Shown here piece by piece: positions 42,051 to 50,221 of a stretch of 64,000 nucleotides of DNA (its first letter is position 1; every line of letters starts with the position of its first letter). The notes beneath the pieces were generated by a model. The model searched no databases. It worked only from the letters and a program-made list of their open reading frames with translations, and was not told the DNA's origin. Source of the DNA: JBCBCP01 sp039817385 (GTDB taxonomy: Bacteria > Pseudomonadota > Alphaproteobacteria > Rhodobacterales > Rhodobacteraceae). The position numbers and the translations under genes are program-made. The stretch lies in assembly GCA_039817385.1 (NCBI GenBank), contig JBCBVY010000004.1:248001-312000 (forward strand). The letters are read 5' to 3'.

Positions 42051-42545
42051 ATGACACAAACAGCGTTCTCGGCCTGGGTCTTTCTGCCCTTCGTGATACC
42101 GCTGTGCCTCTATGTGGCCTTCACCGATCTGGCGCAGATGCGGATCACGAACCCCGCCGTGGTGACGCTCGCGTTGATCTTCGTGCTGCTTGGCCCCCTC
42201 GCCCTGCCCTTTGAGGATTACGCCTGGCGCCTGGTACACCTGCCTGTGATGCTGGTGCTGGGCATCGTGCTGAACGCCGCGGGCGTGATGGGCGCAGGCG
42301 ATGCCAAGTTCCTCGCCGCCGCCGCGCCCTTCCTCGTGCTCAGCGACTGGCAGATCATGTTCATGATCTACGTCACAACCCTGCTGACCGCCTATGCCGC
42401 CCACCGCATTGCGCGGGCAACCGCCCTGCGCAGTCTCGCGCCCCATTGGGACAGCTGGGAACAGGGCAAGAAATTCCCGATGGGCTTTGCCCTCGGCCCC
42501 GCCTTGGGCCTCTACCTGATCATGGGGGCACTCTATGGCGCCTGA
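42051..42545 (+). CDS. cpaA: prepilin peptidase CpaA/TadV
   Basis: 164 aa from the ATG at 42051; the frame is open further upstream inside the preceding gene but starts here. It is a short A24-family aspartic peptidase with four to six helices. The first catalytic Asp is in VAFTDLAQMRITN (about residue 25) and the second in GAGDAKFLAAAAPF (about residue 85). It lacks the N-methyltransferase domain, as usual for TadV. It cleaves the four Flp pilins at the G-A-V-T-V-D-W junction. Confidence 0.92.
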   Translation: MTQTAFSAWVFLPFVIPLCLYVAFTDLAQMRITNPAVVTLALIFVLLGPLALPFEDYAWRLVHLPVMLVLGIVLNAAGVMGAGDAKFLAAAAPFLVLSDWQIMFMIYVTTLLTAYAAHRIARATALRSLAPHWDSWEQGKKFPMGFALGPALGLYLIMGALYGA

Positions 42546-42602
42546 TCCGCACGAAATCTTAGCTCTTTTGCCCCAGAACGGCCCCAGCCGGAGGACACGC
42601 AG

Positions 42603-43910
42603 ATGAACATGCAGCAATCCCACGTGATCGCGCCCCCCGCGCCCAAGCGCCTGCACGAGATGGAGCTTCCCATCGTCATGATGCGCGACATCCTGTTAAA
42701 GACGATGTTCCGCAAGTCGGTGGATCTGGTCTCGGACATCGCGCGCGACCTCTGTCTGCCCATCGCCGTCACGCAAGAGCTGGTCGATATGGGCCGCGAC
42801 CAGCGCCTGATCGAGGCGACGGGCACGCTGAATGCCAATAATGGCAACGAAATGGGCTATCAGCTGACCGATGCGGGCAAGGCCCGCGCGCTCGACGCGC
42901 TGGCGCAGTCCGAATATTTCGGCGCGATGCCGGTGCCGCTGGATGTCTACCGCGAGCAGGTCAAACGCCAGTCGATCCGCAACATCCAAGTGACGCGCCA
43001 GCAGCTGACGCAGGCGATGGGCCACCTGGTTCTGCCTGACAGCCTGCTGGATCACCTCGGCCCCGCGGTCTCCGCCGGTCGGTCGATCCTGATGTACGGC
43101 CCCCCGGGCAACGGGAAATCCAGTATTTCCAACGGTATCCGCGACGCGCTTGGCGATCACGTCTATGTCCCCCGTGCCATCGAATATAGCGGGCAGGTCA
43201 TCACCGTCTATGATCCCATCGTGCACGTCCTCGCCCCGGAAGAGGCCGAAGACCCTACCGCCCTGCGCCGCAAACAGGGCTATGACACCCGCTATGTCAA
43301 ATGCGAACGCCCCACGGTGATTACGGGGGGCGAGCTGACCGTGTCGATGCTCGATCTGGTCTACAACCCCACCGCGCGCACCTATCAGGCGCCGCTCCAG
43401 CTGAAAGCGACGGGCGGGATCTTCATCATTGACGACCTTGGCCGCCAAGCCGAACCGCCGCAGGCGATCGTGAACCGCTGGATCGTCCCGCTGGAAGAGG
43501 CCAAAGACATCCTCGCCCTGCAATCGGGCGAAAAGTTCGAAGTGCCCTTCGACACGCTCGTCGTCTTCTCCACCAACTTCCACCCGAACGAGATTTTCGA
43601 CCAGGCCGCGCTGCGCCGGATCTTCTTCAAGATCAAGATCGACGGGCCGGATCAGGAAAACTACCTGAAAATCTTTGCCCTCATCGCCCGCGCCAAGGGG
43701 ATGCCGCTGGACGAGGCGGCGCTGGTGCATCTGCTCAAGGTCAAATACCCGACCATCGACAATGTCTATGCGAACTATCAGCCGGGCTTCCTGATCGACC
43801 AGATGCGCGCGATCTGCGACTTTGAGGGCATCGCTTATCAGATGACCCCCGACCTGATCGACCGCGCCTGGGCGAACATGTTCGTCAAAGACGAGCACAT
43901 CGTGAAGTGA
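42603..43910 (+). CDS. AAA-type ATPase of unknown function at the end of the tad locus
   Basis: 435 aa. Residues about 20-110 look like a winged-helix region (DLCLPIAVTQELVDMGRDQRL, QLTDAGKARALDAL). An AAA module follows: Walker A MYGPPGNGKSS at 164-174, Walker B FIIDD near 274-278, a Sensor-1-like FSTNFHP near 320 and ALRRIFFKIKIDGP carrying arginines near 335. A C-terminal helical region reads YQPGFLIDQMRAICDFEG. I recognise it as commonly following tad genes in Rhodobacterales but know no assigned function. It starts 57 nt after cpaA. Confidence 0.8.
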   Translation: MNMQQSHVIAPPAPKRLHEMELPIVMMRDILLKTMFRKSVDLVSDIARDLCLPIAVTQELVDMGRDQRLIEATGTLNANNGNEMGYQLTDAGKARALDALAQSEYFGAMPVPLDVYREQVKRQSIRNIQVTRQQLTQAMGHLVLPDSLLDHLGPAVSAGRSILMYGPPGNGKSSISNGIRDALGDHVYVPRAIEYSGQVITVYDPIVHVLAPEEAEDPTALRRKQGYDTRYVKCERPTVITGGELTVSMLDLVYNPTARTYQAPLQLKATGGIFIIDDLGRQAEPPQAIVNRWIVPLEEAKDILALQSGEKFEVPFDTLVVFSTNFHPNEIFDQAALRRIFFKIKIDGPDQENYLKIFALIARAKGMPLDEAALVHLLKVKYPTIDNVYANYQPGFLIDQMRAICDFEGIAYQMTPDLIDRAWANMFVKDEHIVK

Positions 43911-43917
43911 GGCGGGC

Positions 43918-43961
43918 GGAAACTCAGTAAGTTTCCGGTCCGTTTTCTGACGAAGAAAACG
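43918..43961 (+). terminator. two small hairpins ending the tad locus
   Basis: GGAAACT-cagta-AGTTTCC (43918-43936) and CGTTTTCT-gacga-AGAAAACG (43941-43961) directly follow the ATPase stop. They separate the tad locus from the helicase gene. The lack of a clear U-run makes the terminator call moderate. Confidence 0.5.
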
Positions 43962-43986
43962 CCGCGGGGCGGCCTATGTCTTTCCC

Positions 43987-46428
43987 ATGCACCTACCCGA
44001 CCGCTTCACCGACTGGTTCGCCTCCAAGGGCTGGTCCATCCACCCGCACCAGCAGGCGATGCTGGACCGCGCAGATGCCCCTGCCCTCCTGCTGATCGCG
44101 CCCACGGGGGGCGGCAAGACGCTGTCAGGCTTCCTGCCATCACTGATCGACCTTGCCAATTCCGAACATGCGGGCCTGCACACGCTCTACATCTCGCCGC
44201 TCAAGGCCTTGGCCGCCGACATAAAACGCAACCTGCGGACCCCTGTGGAGGAAATGGGCCTCGACATCCGCATCGAGGACCGCACCGGCGACACGAGCGC
44301 CAGCCAGAAAAAGCGCCAGCGGGCCGACCCGCCCCATATCCTGCTGACCACGCCGGAAAGCCTTGCGCTGATCACCTCTTACGAGGACGCGCCGCGGATG
44401 CTGGGCGGCCTCAAACGCGTGATCGTCGACGAAATCCACGCCCTGGCGGAATCGAAGCGGGGCGATCAGCTGTTCCTGGCCCTCAGCCAACTGGAACGGA
44501 TCGTCCCGGGTCTCAAACGCGTCGGGCTCTCGGCCACGGTTGAGAACCCGGCCGCCATCGCCGCCATGCTGGCCCGCCACCCGGAGCCGTGCGCGGTGCT
44601 CACCGCCGACCCCGGCCCGCCGCCCGACATCTCTATGCTGCGCACGGATGAAGCGCCCCCCTGGGCCGGGTCGGGCGCGAAATACAGCATTCCCGCGGTG
44701 CTCGATCAGGTGCGCCAGCACAACACGACGCTGATCTTCCACAACACCCGCGCGCAGGCGGAGCTTTTCTTTCACAACCTCTGGCTCGCCAACGAAGAAG
44801 GGCTGCCCATCGGCATCCACCACGGCAGCCTCGACCGGCAGCAGCGCGAGCGGGTGGAGCAGGCGATGGTGCGGGGCGAACTGAAGGCCATTGTCTGCAC
44901 CGGCAGCCTCGATCTTGGGATAGACTGGGGCGATGTGGACCTCGTGATCCAGATCGGCGCGCCCAAGAACGTCAAGCGGCTGGTGCAGCGGATCGGGCGT
45001 GCCAATCACCGCTACAACGCGCCGTCCAAGGCGCTGCTGGTCCCGGCCAACCGGTTCGAGGTGGTCGAATGCCTCGCCGCGCTGGAGGCGGTGCAGGCGG
45101 GCGATCTGGATGGTGATCCCAAGGGCCCCGGCCCCCGCGATGTGCTGTGCCAGCATATCTTGATCGCCGCCGCCGCAGGGCCATTCGACGCGGGCGCGCT
45201 CTATGACAGCTTCACCACCGCAGGTGCCTACGCCCACCTGACGCGGGCCGAGTTCGACGCCTGCATCGACTTCTGCGCCACGGGGGGCTACGCCCTGCGC
45301 GCCTATGACCAATGGCAACGGCTGAAACAGCGCCCCGACGGCCTGTGGCAGCTGCGCGATCCGCGCGCGGCGCAGCGCATCCGCATGAACATCGGCACGA
45401 TCCAGGACACCGACACGCTGAAGGTCCGCATGAAGCGCAGCCGGGGCGGCAAGCCGCTGGGCGAGGTGGAGGAAGGCTTTGCCGCAACCCTGTCGCCCGG
45501 CGACACCTTCCTGATCGGCGGGCAGATCGTCCGCTTTGAAAGCCTGCGCGAGATGACCGTGGAGGTGTCCCGCGACCGGGGCAAGAAACCCAAGATCGCG
45601 ACCTTTCTGGGCACCAAATTCGCCACCTCTACCCAGCTGTCGGACCGCATCCTGCGTATGTTTCAACAGGACGACTGGCCCGATCTGCCGGACCACACGC
45701 GGGCTTGGCTGCACCAGCAGCGCGACCGCTCCCGCCTGCCCGAACCCGGCCGCCTGCTGATCGAAAGCTTCCCCCACGAGGGCCGCGCGCATACGGCGGT
45801 TTATGGGTTCGCAGGGCGCAACGCGATGCAAACGCTGGGCCTTTTGCTGACCAAACGGATGGAGGACGTGGGCCTCGACCCGCTGGGCTTTCTGGCGACG
45901 GACTACGCGACGCTCATCTGGGGCCTTCAGCCGATCCGCGACCCCGCCCCGCTCTTCGATATCGACGCCCTGCGGGACGGGCTGGACCAATGGCTCGCTG
46001 GCAACGCGGTGATGAAGCGGACCTTCCGCGCCTCGGCCACCATCGCGGGGCTGATCGAGCGCAACTTGCCGTCCTCCCGCAAGACCGGGCGGCAAGCGAC
46101 CTTTTCCAGCGATATCCTATACGACACGCTGCAAAAATACGACCCGGACCACCTGATGCTGGACATCACGCGCGAGGAAGCGATGCGCGGGCTGGTCGAC
46201 TTTGGCCGGATCGAGGAGATGGCCGCGCGCGTGGGGGACCGCATCGACCTGATCGAACATGACCGGGTCACGCCACTGTCGGCGCCGCTGTTTCTTGAGG
46301 TCGGCCGCGTGCCGGTCAAGGGGCTGGCCGAGGAAAAGCTGCTGGCCGAGGAGGCCGCGCGACTGATGGCCACCGCCGGTCTGACCCCGGACCCGGTGCA
46401 AAAGCGGGAATGGCGTGTGCCGTTCTGA
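43987..46428 (+). CDS. ligase-associated DNA damage response DEXH-box helicase
   Basis: 813 aa, Lhr-related superfamily 2 helicase. Motifs: Q-like WSIHPHQQAML, Walker A LLIAPTGGGKTLSGFLPSL near 34-52, Ia YISPLKALAADI, DEIHALAESKRG (DEIH), LSATVENP (SAT), LIFHNTRAQAEL, VCTGSLDLGIDWGDVDLVIQ and QRIGRANHR (motif VI). The C-terminal region has GRQATFSSDILYDTL, resembling the ligase-associated family. It unwinds nucleic acid in a DNA-repair context. A PdeM-like gene follows, but no partner ligase or exonuclease gene is in the window. Confidence 0.88.
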   Translation: MHLPDRFTDWFASKGWSIHPHQQAMLDRADAPALLLIAPTGGGKTLSGFLPSLIDLANSEHAGLHTLYISPLKALAADIKRNLRTPVEEMGLDIRIEDRTGDTSASQKKRQRADPPHILLTTPESLALITSYEDAPRMLGGLKRVIVDEIHALAESKRGDQLFLALSQLERIVPGLKRVGLSATVENPAAIAAMLARHPEPCAVLTADPGPPPDISMLRTDEAPPWAGSGAKYSIPAVLDQVRQHNTTLIFHNTRAQAELFFHNLWLANEEGLPIGIHHGSLDRQQRERVEQAMVRGELKAIVCTGSLDLGIDWGDVDLVIQIGAPKNVKRLVQRIGRANHRYNAPSKALLVPANRFEVVECLAALEAVQAGDLDGDPKGPGPRDVLCQHILIAAAAGPFDAGALYDSFTTAGAYAHLTRAEFDACIDFCATGGYALRAYDQWQRLKQRPDGLWQLRDPRAAQRIRMNIGTIQDTDTLKVRMKRSRGGKPLGEVEEGFAATLSPGDTFLIGGQIVRFESLREMTVEVSRDRGKKPKIATFLGTKFATSTQLSDRILRMFQQDDWPDLPDHTRAWLHQQRDRSRLPEPGRLLIESFPHEGRAHTAVYGFAGRNAMQTLGLLLTKRMEDVGLDPLGFLATDYATLIWGLQPIRDPAPLFDIDALRDGLDQWLAGNAVMKRTFRASATIAGLIERNLPSSRKTGRQATFSSDILYDTLQKYDPDHLMLDITREEAMRGLVDFGRIEEMAARVGDRIDLIEHDRVTPLSAPLFLEVGRVPVKGLAEEKLLAEEAARLMATAGLTPDPVQKREWRVPF

Positions 46429-46465
46429 TATTGCCCGTTGCGGCGCGCGAATGTATGAACAAAGC

Positions 46466-47167
46466 ATGAACCATGCGGCACGCTCCGGCTTATCCCAGAC
46501 CCTGAACGGTGCAGAGCTGACCCTGCGCGGCAGCGGCGCCCTTTACTGGCCCGCGCGCGACCTCCTGTGCGTCTCCGACCTGCACCTCGGCAAATCGGAG
46601 CGTATGGCGCGGCGCGGCGGCCCTGCCCTGCCCCCTTATGAGACGCGCGATACGCTGTCCCGGCTTGAGGCGGAGATCGAGGCGACGGGCGCGCGCACGG
46701 TCCTGTGCCTCGGGGACAGCTTTGACGACCGCGCCGCAGCGGCGGCCCTGGGCGAGGACGAACGGCTTTGGATCGCGCGGCTGATGGCGGGGCGGCGCTG
46801 GATCTGGATCGAGGGGAACCACGACCCCGGCCCGCTGGACCTTGGCGGCACGCACCTGGCGGAACTGGTGCAGGGCCCGCTGGTTTTTCGGCACATCGCG
46901 GAACCGGGTGCGCGCGGCGAGCTGTCGGGGCACTACCACCCCAAGGTGCGGCTCCCGACGCGCGGTCGGCTCGTCTCGCGCCCTGCCTTCCTGTGTGATG
47001 ACACACGCATCATCCTGCCCGCCTTTGGCACCTATACCGGCGGGCTAAGCAGCCTTGATCCCGTCTTACAGGCGATCATGCAGCCGGGGGCACAAGCGGT
47101 CCTGACCGGCCCGGTGCCCACCCGCGTGCCGATGGCGCGCCCGGGGCACGGCGCGCCGGCACCCTAG
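46466..47167 (+). CDS. pdeM: ligase-associated metallophosphoesterase PdeM
   Basis: I start at the ATG at 46466 (NHAARSGLSQTL, 233 aa); an ATG at 46451 adds five residues. Calcineurin-like phosphoesterase motifs are visible: LLCVSDLHLGKSERMARRGG near 34-53 (DxH), VLCLGDSFDDR (GDxxD variant), WIEGNHDPG (GNHD) and GELSGHYHPKVRL (GHxH). The family occurs with the DEXH helicase and LigD-like ligase. Its last 4 nt overlap the convergent LytTR gene. Confidence 0.88.
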   Translation: MNHAARSGLSQTLNGAELTLRGSGALYWPARDLLCVSDLHLGKSERMARRGGPALPPYETRDTLSRLEAEIEATGARTVLCLGDSFDDRAAAAALGEDERLWIARLMAGRRWIWIEGNHDPGPLDLGGTHLAELVQGPLVFRHIAEPGARGELSGHYHPKVRLPTRGRLVSRPAFLCDDTRIILPAFGTYTGGLSSLDPVLQAIMQPGAQAVLTGPVPTRVPMARPGHGAPAP

Positions 47168-47934
47168 GGGAAGAGGCCCGCGTCTTCGAGATCGGGCTGG
47201 TATTTGCGGCTGACCGGCACGACGTCCCCATTCGACAGGGCCAGCACCGGGCGCCCGCCATCGATTTTGCTGCGCGCGATCGCGCTGCGCGCAACCCAAT
47301 GCGAACGGTGGGTGCAATAGCCCTCGACCGGGTCCATTTCGCGGATGGCATCGGTCAGCCGCATCCGCAGCCGCTCCACCCCTGCACCCGTGACGACAAG
47401 CACGTAATGCCCTTCGGCCTCCAGCCGCAGGATCGGCGCGCGCGCCTCCTGGCAAAGCCGGTCCGAGAGGCGGGGCAATGGCGCGTCCTCCGCCCGCTCG
47501 GTCACAGCCGCAAATGCCGGAAGCCCGTAGCGCAAGCCACTGATGAGCATGCAGATCGCAAGCACGTTCACACCCATCCAAACCGGGCTTGGGTATTTCT
47601 CGGGTGGGCCCGCGAACCAGAACAACGTCCAAGCATAAAGAAAAGGGGTAAAGGCAAGGGTTGTGCCGAGGCAGATATAGAGCTCAGCGAGCCAGAACTG
47701 GGGCGTGCGCAGCAGGTCACGCAGCGCGTATTTCAAGCTGAGCGCGACCCCGAGGGAAATGGAAATAGCGACAATCCAGTAGACCAGCCGCGCGCTGAAC
47801 CCGCCGCTTTGGAAGGTTCCGAACGGACCGGTGACCGCCGCGAGCAGGGTCACGACAAAAATCGTGACGACTTGCCATAACCGCGTACGGCTCACACGCG
47901 GCAGAATGTCGTTCGTTTCAGTCAGGAAAGTCAC
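47164..47934 (-). CDS. membrane-bound LytTR-domain regulator 1
   Basis: 256 aa from a GTG at 47934, with no alternative. Four hydrophobic segments occupy about 18-145 (LWQVVTIFVVTLLAAVTGPF, LVYWIVAISISLGVALSL, WLAELYICLGTTLAFTPFLY and NVLAICMLISGLRYGL). A LytTR DNA-binding domain spans about 160-250: LRLEAEGHYVLVV, MRLTDAIREMDPVEGYCTHR and SHWVARSAIARSK, ending VPVSRKYQPDLEDAG. It probably responds to a membrane signal and binds DNA. It is paralogous to the gene 60 nt upstream. Confidence 0.87.
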   Translation of the reverse strand: MTFLTETNDILPRVSRTRLWQVVTIFVVTLLAAVTGPFGTFQSGGFSARLVYWIVAISISLGVALSLKYALRDLLRTPQFWLAELYICLGTTLAFTPFLYAWTLFWFAGPPEKYPSPVWMGVNVLAICMLISGLRYGLPAFAAVTERAEDAPLPRLSDRLCQEARAPILRLEAEGHYVLVVTGAGVERLRMRLTDAIREMDPVEGYCTHRSHWVARSAIARSKIDGGRPVLALSNGDVVPVSRKYQPDLEDAGLFP

Positions 47935-47994
47935 GTCGCCACAGCGCCCCCAGTTATGGAAGTGACGTTAAACTGCACCAGCACATCAGGATGA

Positions 47995-48741
47995 TCAACT
48001 GCTTAGCGACGCGACCAAGCCGGCCTTCATCGCCGCATCGCGGCGCTTGCGGCTGATGGGCACCTGCGCACCATCCGACATTTCCAGCACCGGTGCAGCG
48101 CGGGAGCCGCCAACCTTGCGGATTTGGTCCTTTGCGACCCAGTGGGATCGGTGCACCTGCAGGCCTTGATCGGGTCCTGTCTTGTCCACCGCGTCCGACA
48201 GCCGCATCAAAAGTAGCGTATGCCCCGCCGTCGTGACAACTTTGGTATAGTGGTCCTGCGCCTCCAGCCGCACCAGCGGCGCGCGCAACTGGGGCGGCAG
48301 GCGCCTTTGCAGGGCGGCGTCCGGCGCAGGCGCAGGCACGGGTGCATCGGGATGACGGGCACCGGGGAAACTGACCAGCCACTGGATGCCATGCACCGCC
48401 GCCACCACCAGCGCCACAATCACCAACAGATACAGATAGTCGCTCCAGCCGCACCAACCGTCGAACAGGAACGTGTTGGTCAGGTGAACCATCGACGCGA
48501 TCAGGACGGTCATGCCAATCCACGCAGGAAGCTGCCGCGGGCCGGGTCCCATGCGCGCCGCCAGCTTGCGCGTCAGCACGCCCAGGACAACCGAAAGCGC
48601 AGCCACCCCGGCCCAATAGCCCGCGCGCGTCCAAAGCTCGGGCATACGGGCCATCGTGCCGAACGGCCCTGCCGCAACGGCAAGGATCGTCGCGCCGATC
48701 CAGACACCAAGCGGGCCTCGCACGCGCAGCCATTCACGCAT
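47995..48741 (-). CDS. membrane-bound LytTR-domain regulator 2
   Basis: 248 aa from the ATG at 48741 (MREWLRVRGPL); an upstream GTG would add 9 residues. Four hydrophobic segments cover about 11-130 (WIGATILAVAAGPFGTM, YWAGVAALSVVLGVLT, AWIGMTVLIASMVHL, LYLLVIVALVVAAVHGI). The LytTR domain (about 152-240) contains VRLEAQDHYTKVV, MRLSDAVDKTGPDQGLQVHR, SHWVAKDQI and VPISRKRRDAAMKAG. It shares the HY, MRL-DA, HRSHWVA and VP-SRK positions with regulator 1. Confidence 0.87.
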   Translation of the reverse strand: MREWLRVRGPLGVWIGATILAVAAGPFGTMARMPELWTRAGYWAGVAALSVVLGVLTRKLAARMGPGPRQLPAWIGMTVLIASMVHLTNTFLFDGWCGWSDYLYLLVIVALVVAAVHGIQWLVSFPGARHPDAPVPAPAPDAALQRRLPPQLRAPLVRLEAQDHYTKVVTTAGHTLLLMRLSDAVDKTGPDQGLQVHRSHWVAKDQIRKVGGSRAAPVLEMSDGAQVPISRKRRDAAMKAGLVASLSS

Positions 48742-48858
48742 CGTGAATGTCCCGCTGCTGCCACTCACGCATCAAAGCCGCCATCTGCGCATCCGGTCTG
48801 GCATCGCGCGCCCTGTGCTTGCACGTTGCAAAAAAGTGAAATTGCCAAGGGTGCGCCA

Positions 48859-49257
48859 ATGTCCTTTGCCCCACTTCTGAACACGCCCGCGATTGTGCAG
48901 ATCCACGCATTTGTGGCATTGGCGCTGGTCGCTGTCACGCTGATCTTGCTGAGCCTGCCCAAGGGCAGTGTCTTTCACCGCACCCTTGGCTGGGCCTGGG
49001 TGATTGGCATGGGGATCGTCGCGCTCAGCAGCTTTGGCATCAACGACATGCGCGTGATCGGCCCGTTCAGCCCGATCCACATCCTGTCAGTCATCACGCT
49101 GGTTGGCTTGGTCTACGGGGTGTACGCGGCGCGGTCCCATAACGTCGCCGCGCACCGCCGGACGATGCGCAGCCTGTCCTTCTGGGCGCTGGGGATTGCG
49201 GGCGCCTTCACCTTCTTCCCCGGGCGCGTCATGTTTCAGGTCATCTCAGGCGGTTAA
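48859..49257 (+). CDS. DUF2306 family membrane protein
   Basis: 132 aa, ATG at 48859. Four hydrophobic segments are visible, with the family pattern IHAFVALALVAVTLILLSLP, HRTLGWAWVIGMGIVALSSF and FSPIHILSVITLVGLVYGVY. HNVAAHRRTMRSLSFWALG carries conserved His/Arg positions of DUF2306. Function is unknown; related proteins are often cytochrome-b561-like in topology. It is divergent from the LytTR pair, which may regulate it, and its stop overlaps folD on the opposite strand by 12 nt. Confidence 0.82.
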   Translation: MSFAPLLNTPAIVQIHAFVALALVAVTLILLSLPKGSVFHRTLGWAWVIGMGIVALSSFGINDMRVIGPFSPIHILSVITLVGLVYGVYAARSHNVAAHRRTMRSLSFWALGIAGAFTFFPGRVMFQVISGG

Positions 49258-50148
49258 GCCTTCGGGCTCCGCCAGCCCGTTTGCGCGGCAGCACGCGGTG
49301 ACCGTATTGGCCAAAAGGCACGCAATGGTCATCGGCCCGACCCCGCCTGGCACCGGCGTGATGGCCCCCGCCACGGCGGCGCAGCTGTCAAAGTCTACGT
49401 CCCCGACAAGCCGCGTCTTGCCCGCGCCCTTCTCGGGCGCGTCCACGCGGTTGATGCCGACGTCAATGACAGTAGCCCCCGGTTTGATCCAGTCGCCCGG
49501 CACCATCTGAGGGCGCCCCACGGCAGCCACAACGATGTCCGCGCGGCGCACCACGTCCGGCAGGTCTTTGGTCCGCGAATGGGCAATCGTCACCGTGCAG
49601 CTGTCATTCAGCAGCAGTTGCGCCATCGGCTTGCCCACGATGTTCGACCGGCCAATCACCACCGCGTCCATGCCCGACAGGCTGCCGTGAAAATCGCGCA
49701 GCATCATCAGGCACCCCAGCGGCGTGCAAGGCACCATCGCCTTCTGCCCCGTGCCAAGCAGGCCCACGTTGGAGATATGAAACCCGTCCACATCCTTTGC
49801 CGGCGCGATGGCGTTAATCACCAGATCTTCGTCCAGATGCCCCGGCAGTGGCAGCTGCACCAGGATGCCATGCACCGCCGGGTCGCTGTTCAACTGGTCG
49901 ATCAGCGCCAGCAAGTCGGCCTCGGGCGTGTGGATGTCCAGCTTGTGCTCATAGGAGTTCATTCCGACCTCAAGGGTCATCTTGCCCTTGGAGCGGACAT
50001 AGACCTGGCTCGCCGGGTCTTCGCCCACCAGCACAACGGCCAGCCCCGGCGTGATCCCGTGATCACCCTTGAGGCGGGTGACATGCTCCGCGACCTGGGC
50101 GCGCACGCGGGCGGCGAAGGTTTTGCCGTCGATTAGGGTGGCCGTCAT
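49246..50148 (-). CDS. folD: methylenetetrahydrofolate dehydrogenase / methenyl-THF cyclohydrolase
   Basis: 300 aa from the ATG at 50148 (MTATLIDGKTFAAR). It carries the FolD signatures: GLAVVLVGEDPASQVYVRSKGK near 38-59, with the catalytic Tyr-x3-Lys as YVRSK. PAKDVDGFHISN and PCTPLGCLMML are followed by the Rossmann VVIGRSNIVGKPMAQLLL. It interconverts 5,10-methylene-, methenyl- and 10-formyl-THF with NADP. It lies downstream of fhs on the same strand across a REP-like pair, forming a C1-folate module. Confidence 0.95.
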   Translation of the reverse strand: MTATLIDGKTFAARVRAQVAEHVTRLKGDHGITPGLAVVLVGEDPASQVYVRSKGKMTLEVGMNSYEHKLDIHTPEADLLALIDQLNSDPAVHGILVQLPLPGHLDEDLVINAIAPAKDVDGFHISNVGLLGTGQKAMVPCTPLGCLMMLRDFHGSLSGMDAVVIGRSNIVGKPMAQLLLNDSCTVTIAHSRTKDLPDVVRRADIVVAAVGRPQMVPGDWIKPGATVIDVGINRVDAPEKGAGKTRLVGDVDFDSCAAVAGAITPVPGGVGPMTIACLLANTVTACCRANGLAEPEGLTA

Positions 50149-50161
50149 TTCGATCCTCACA

Positions 50162-50217
50162 GGTGGGGTAGAACCCCACCCTACAGGGTGAGGCGTAGGG
50201 TGGGGTTTGACCCCACC
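50162..50217. repeat. REP-like facing hairpin pair between fhs and folD
   Basis: GGTGGGG-tagaa-CCCCACC (50162-50180) and GGTGGGG-tttga-CCCCACC (50199-50217) face each other. Together they give near-complementary arms ending CCTAC and starting GTAGG around a short GGGTGAG spacer. It has the same BIME-like architecture as 17510-17592 but a different sequence family, shared with 11194-11215. Confidence 0.65.
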
Positions 50218-50221
50218 GCCG

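Noticed and set aside
44140..46095. 651-codon open frame on the minus strand across the helicase gene
   Set aside because: Antisense shadow of the DEXH helicase; no recognisable domain.
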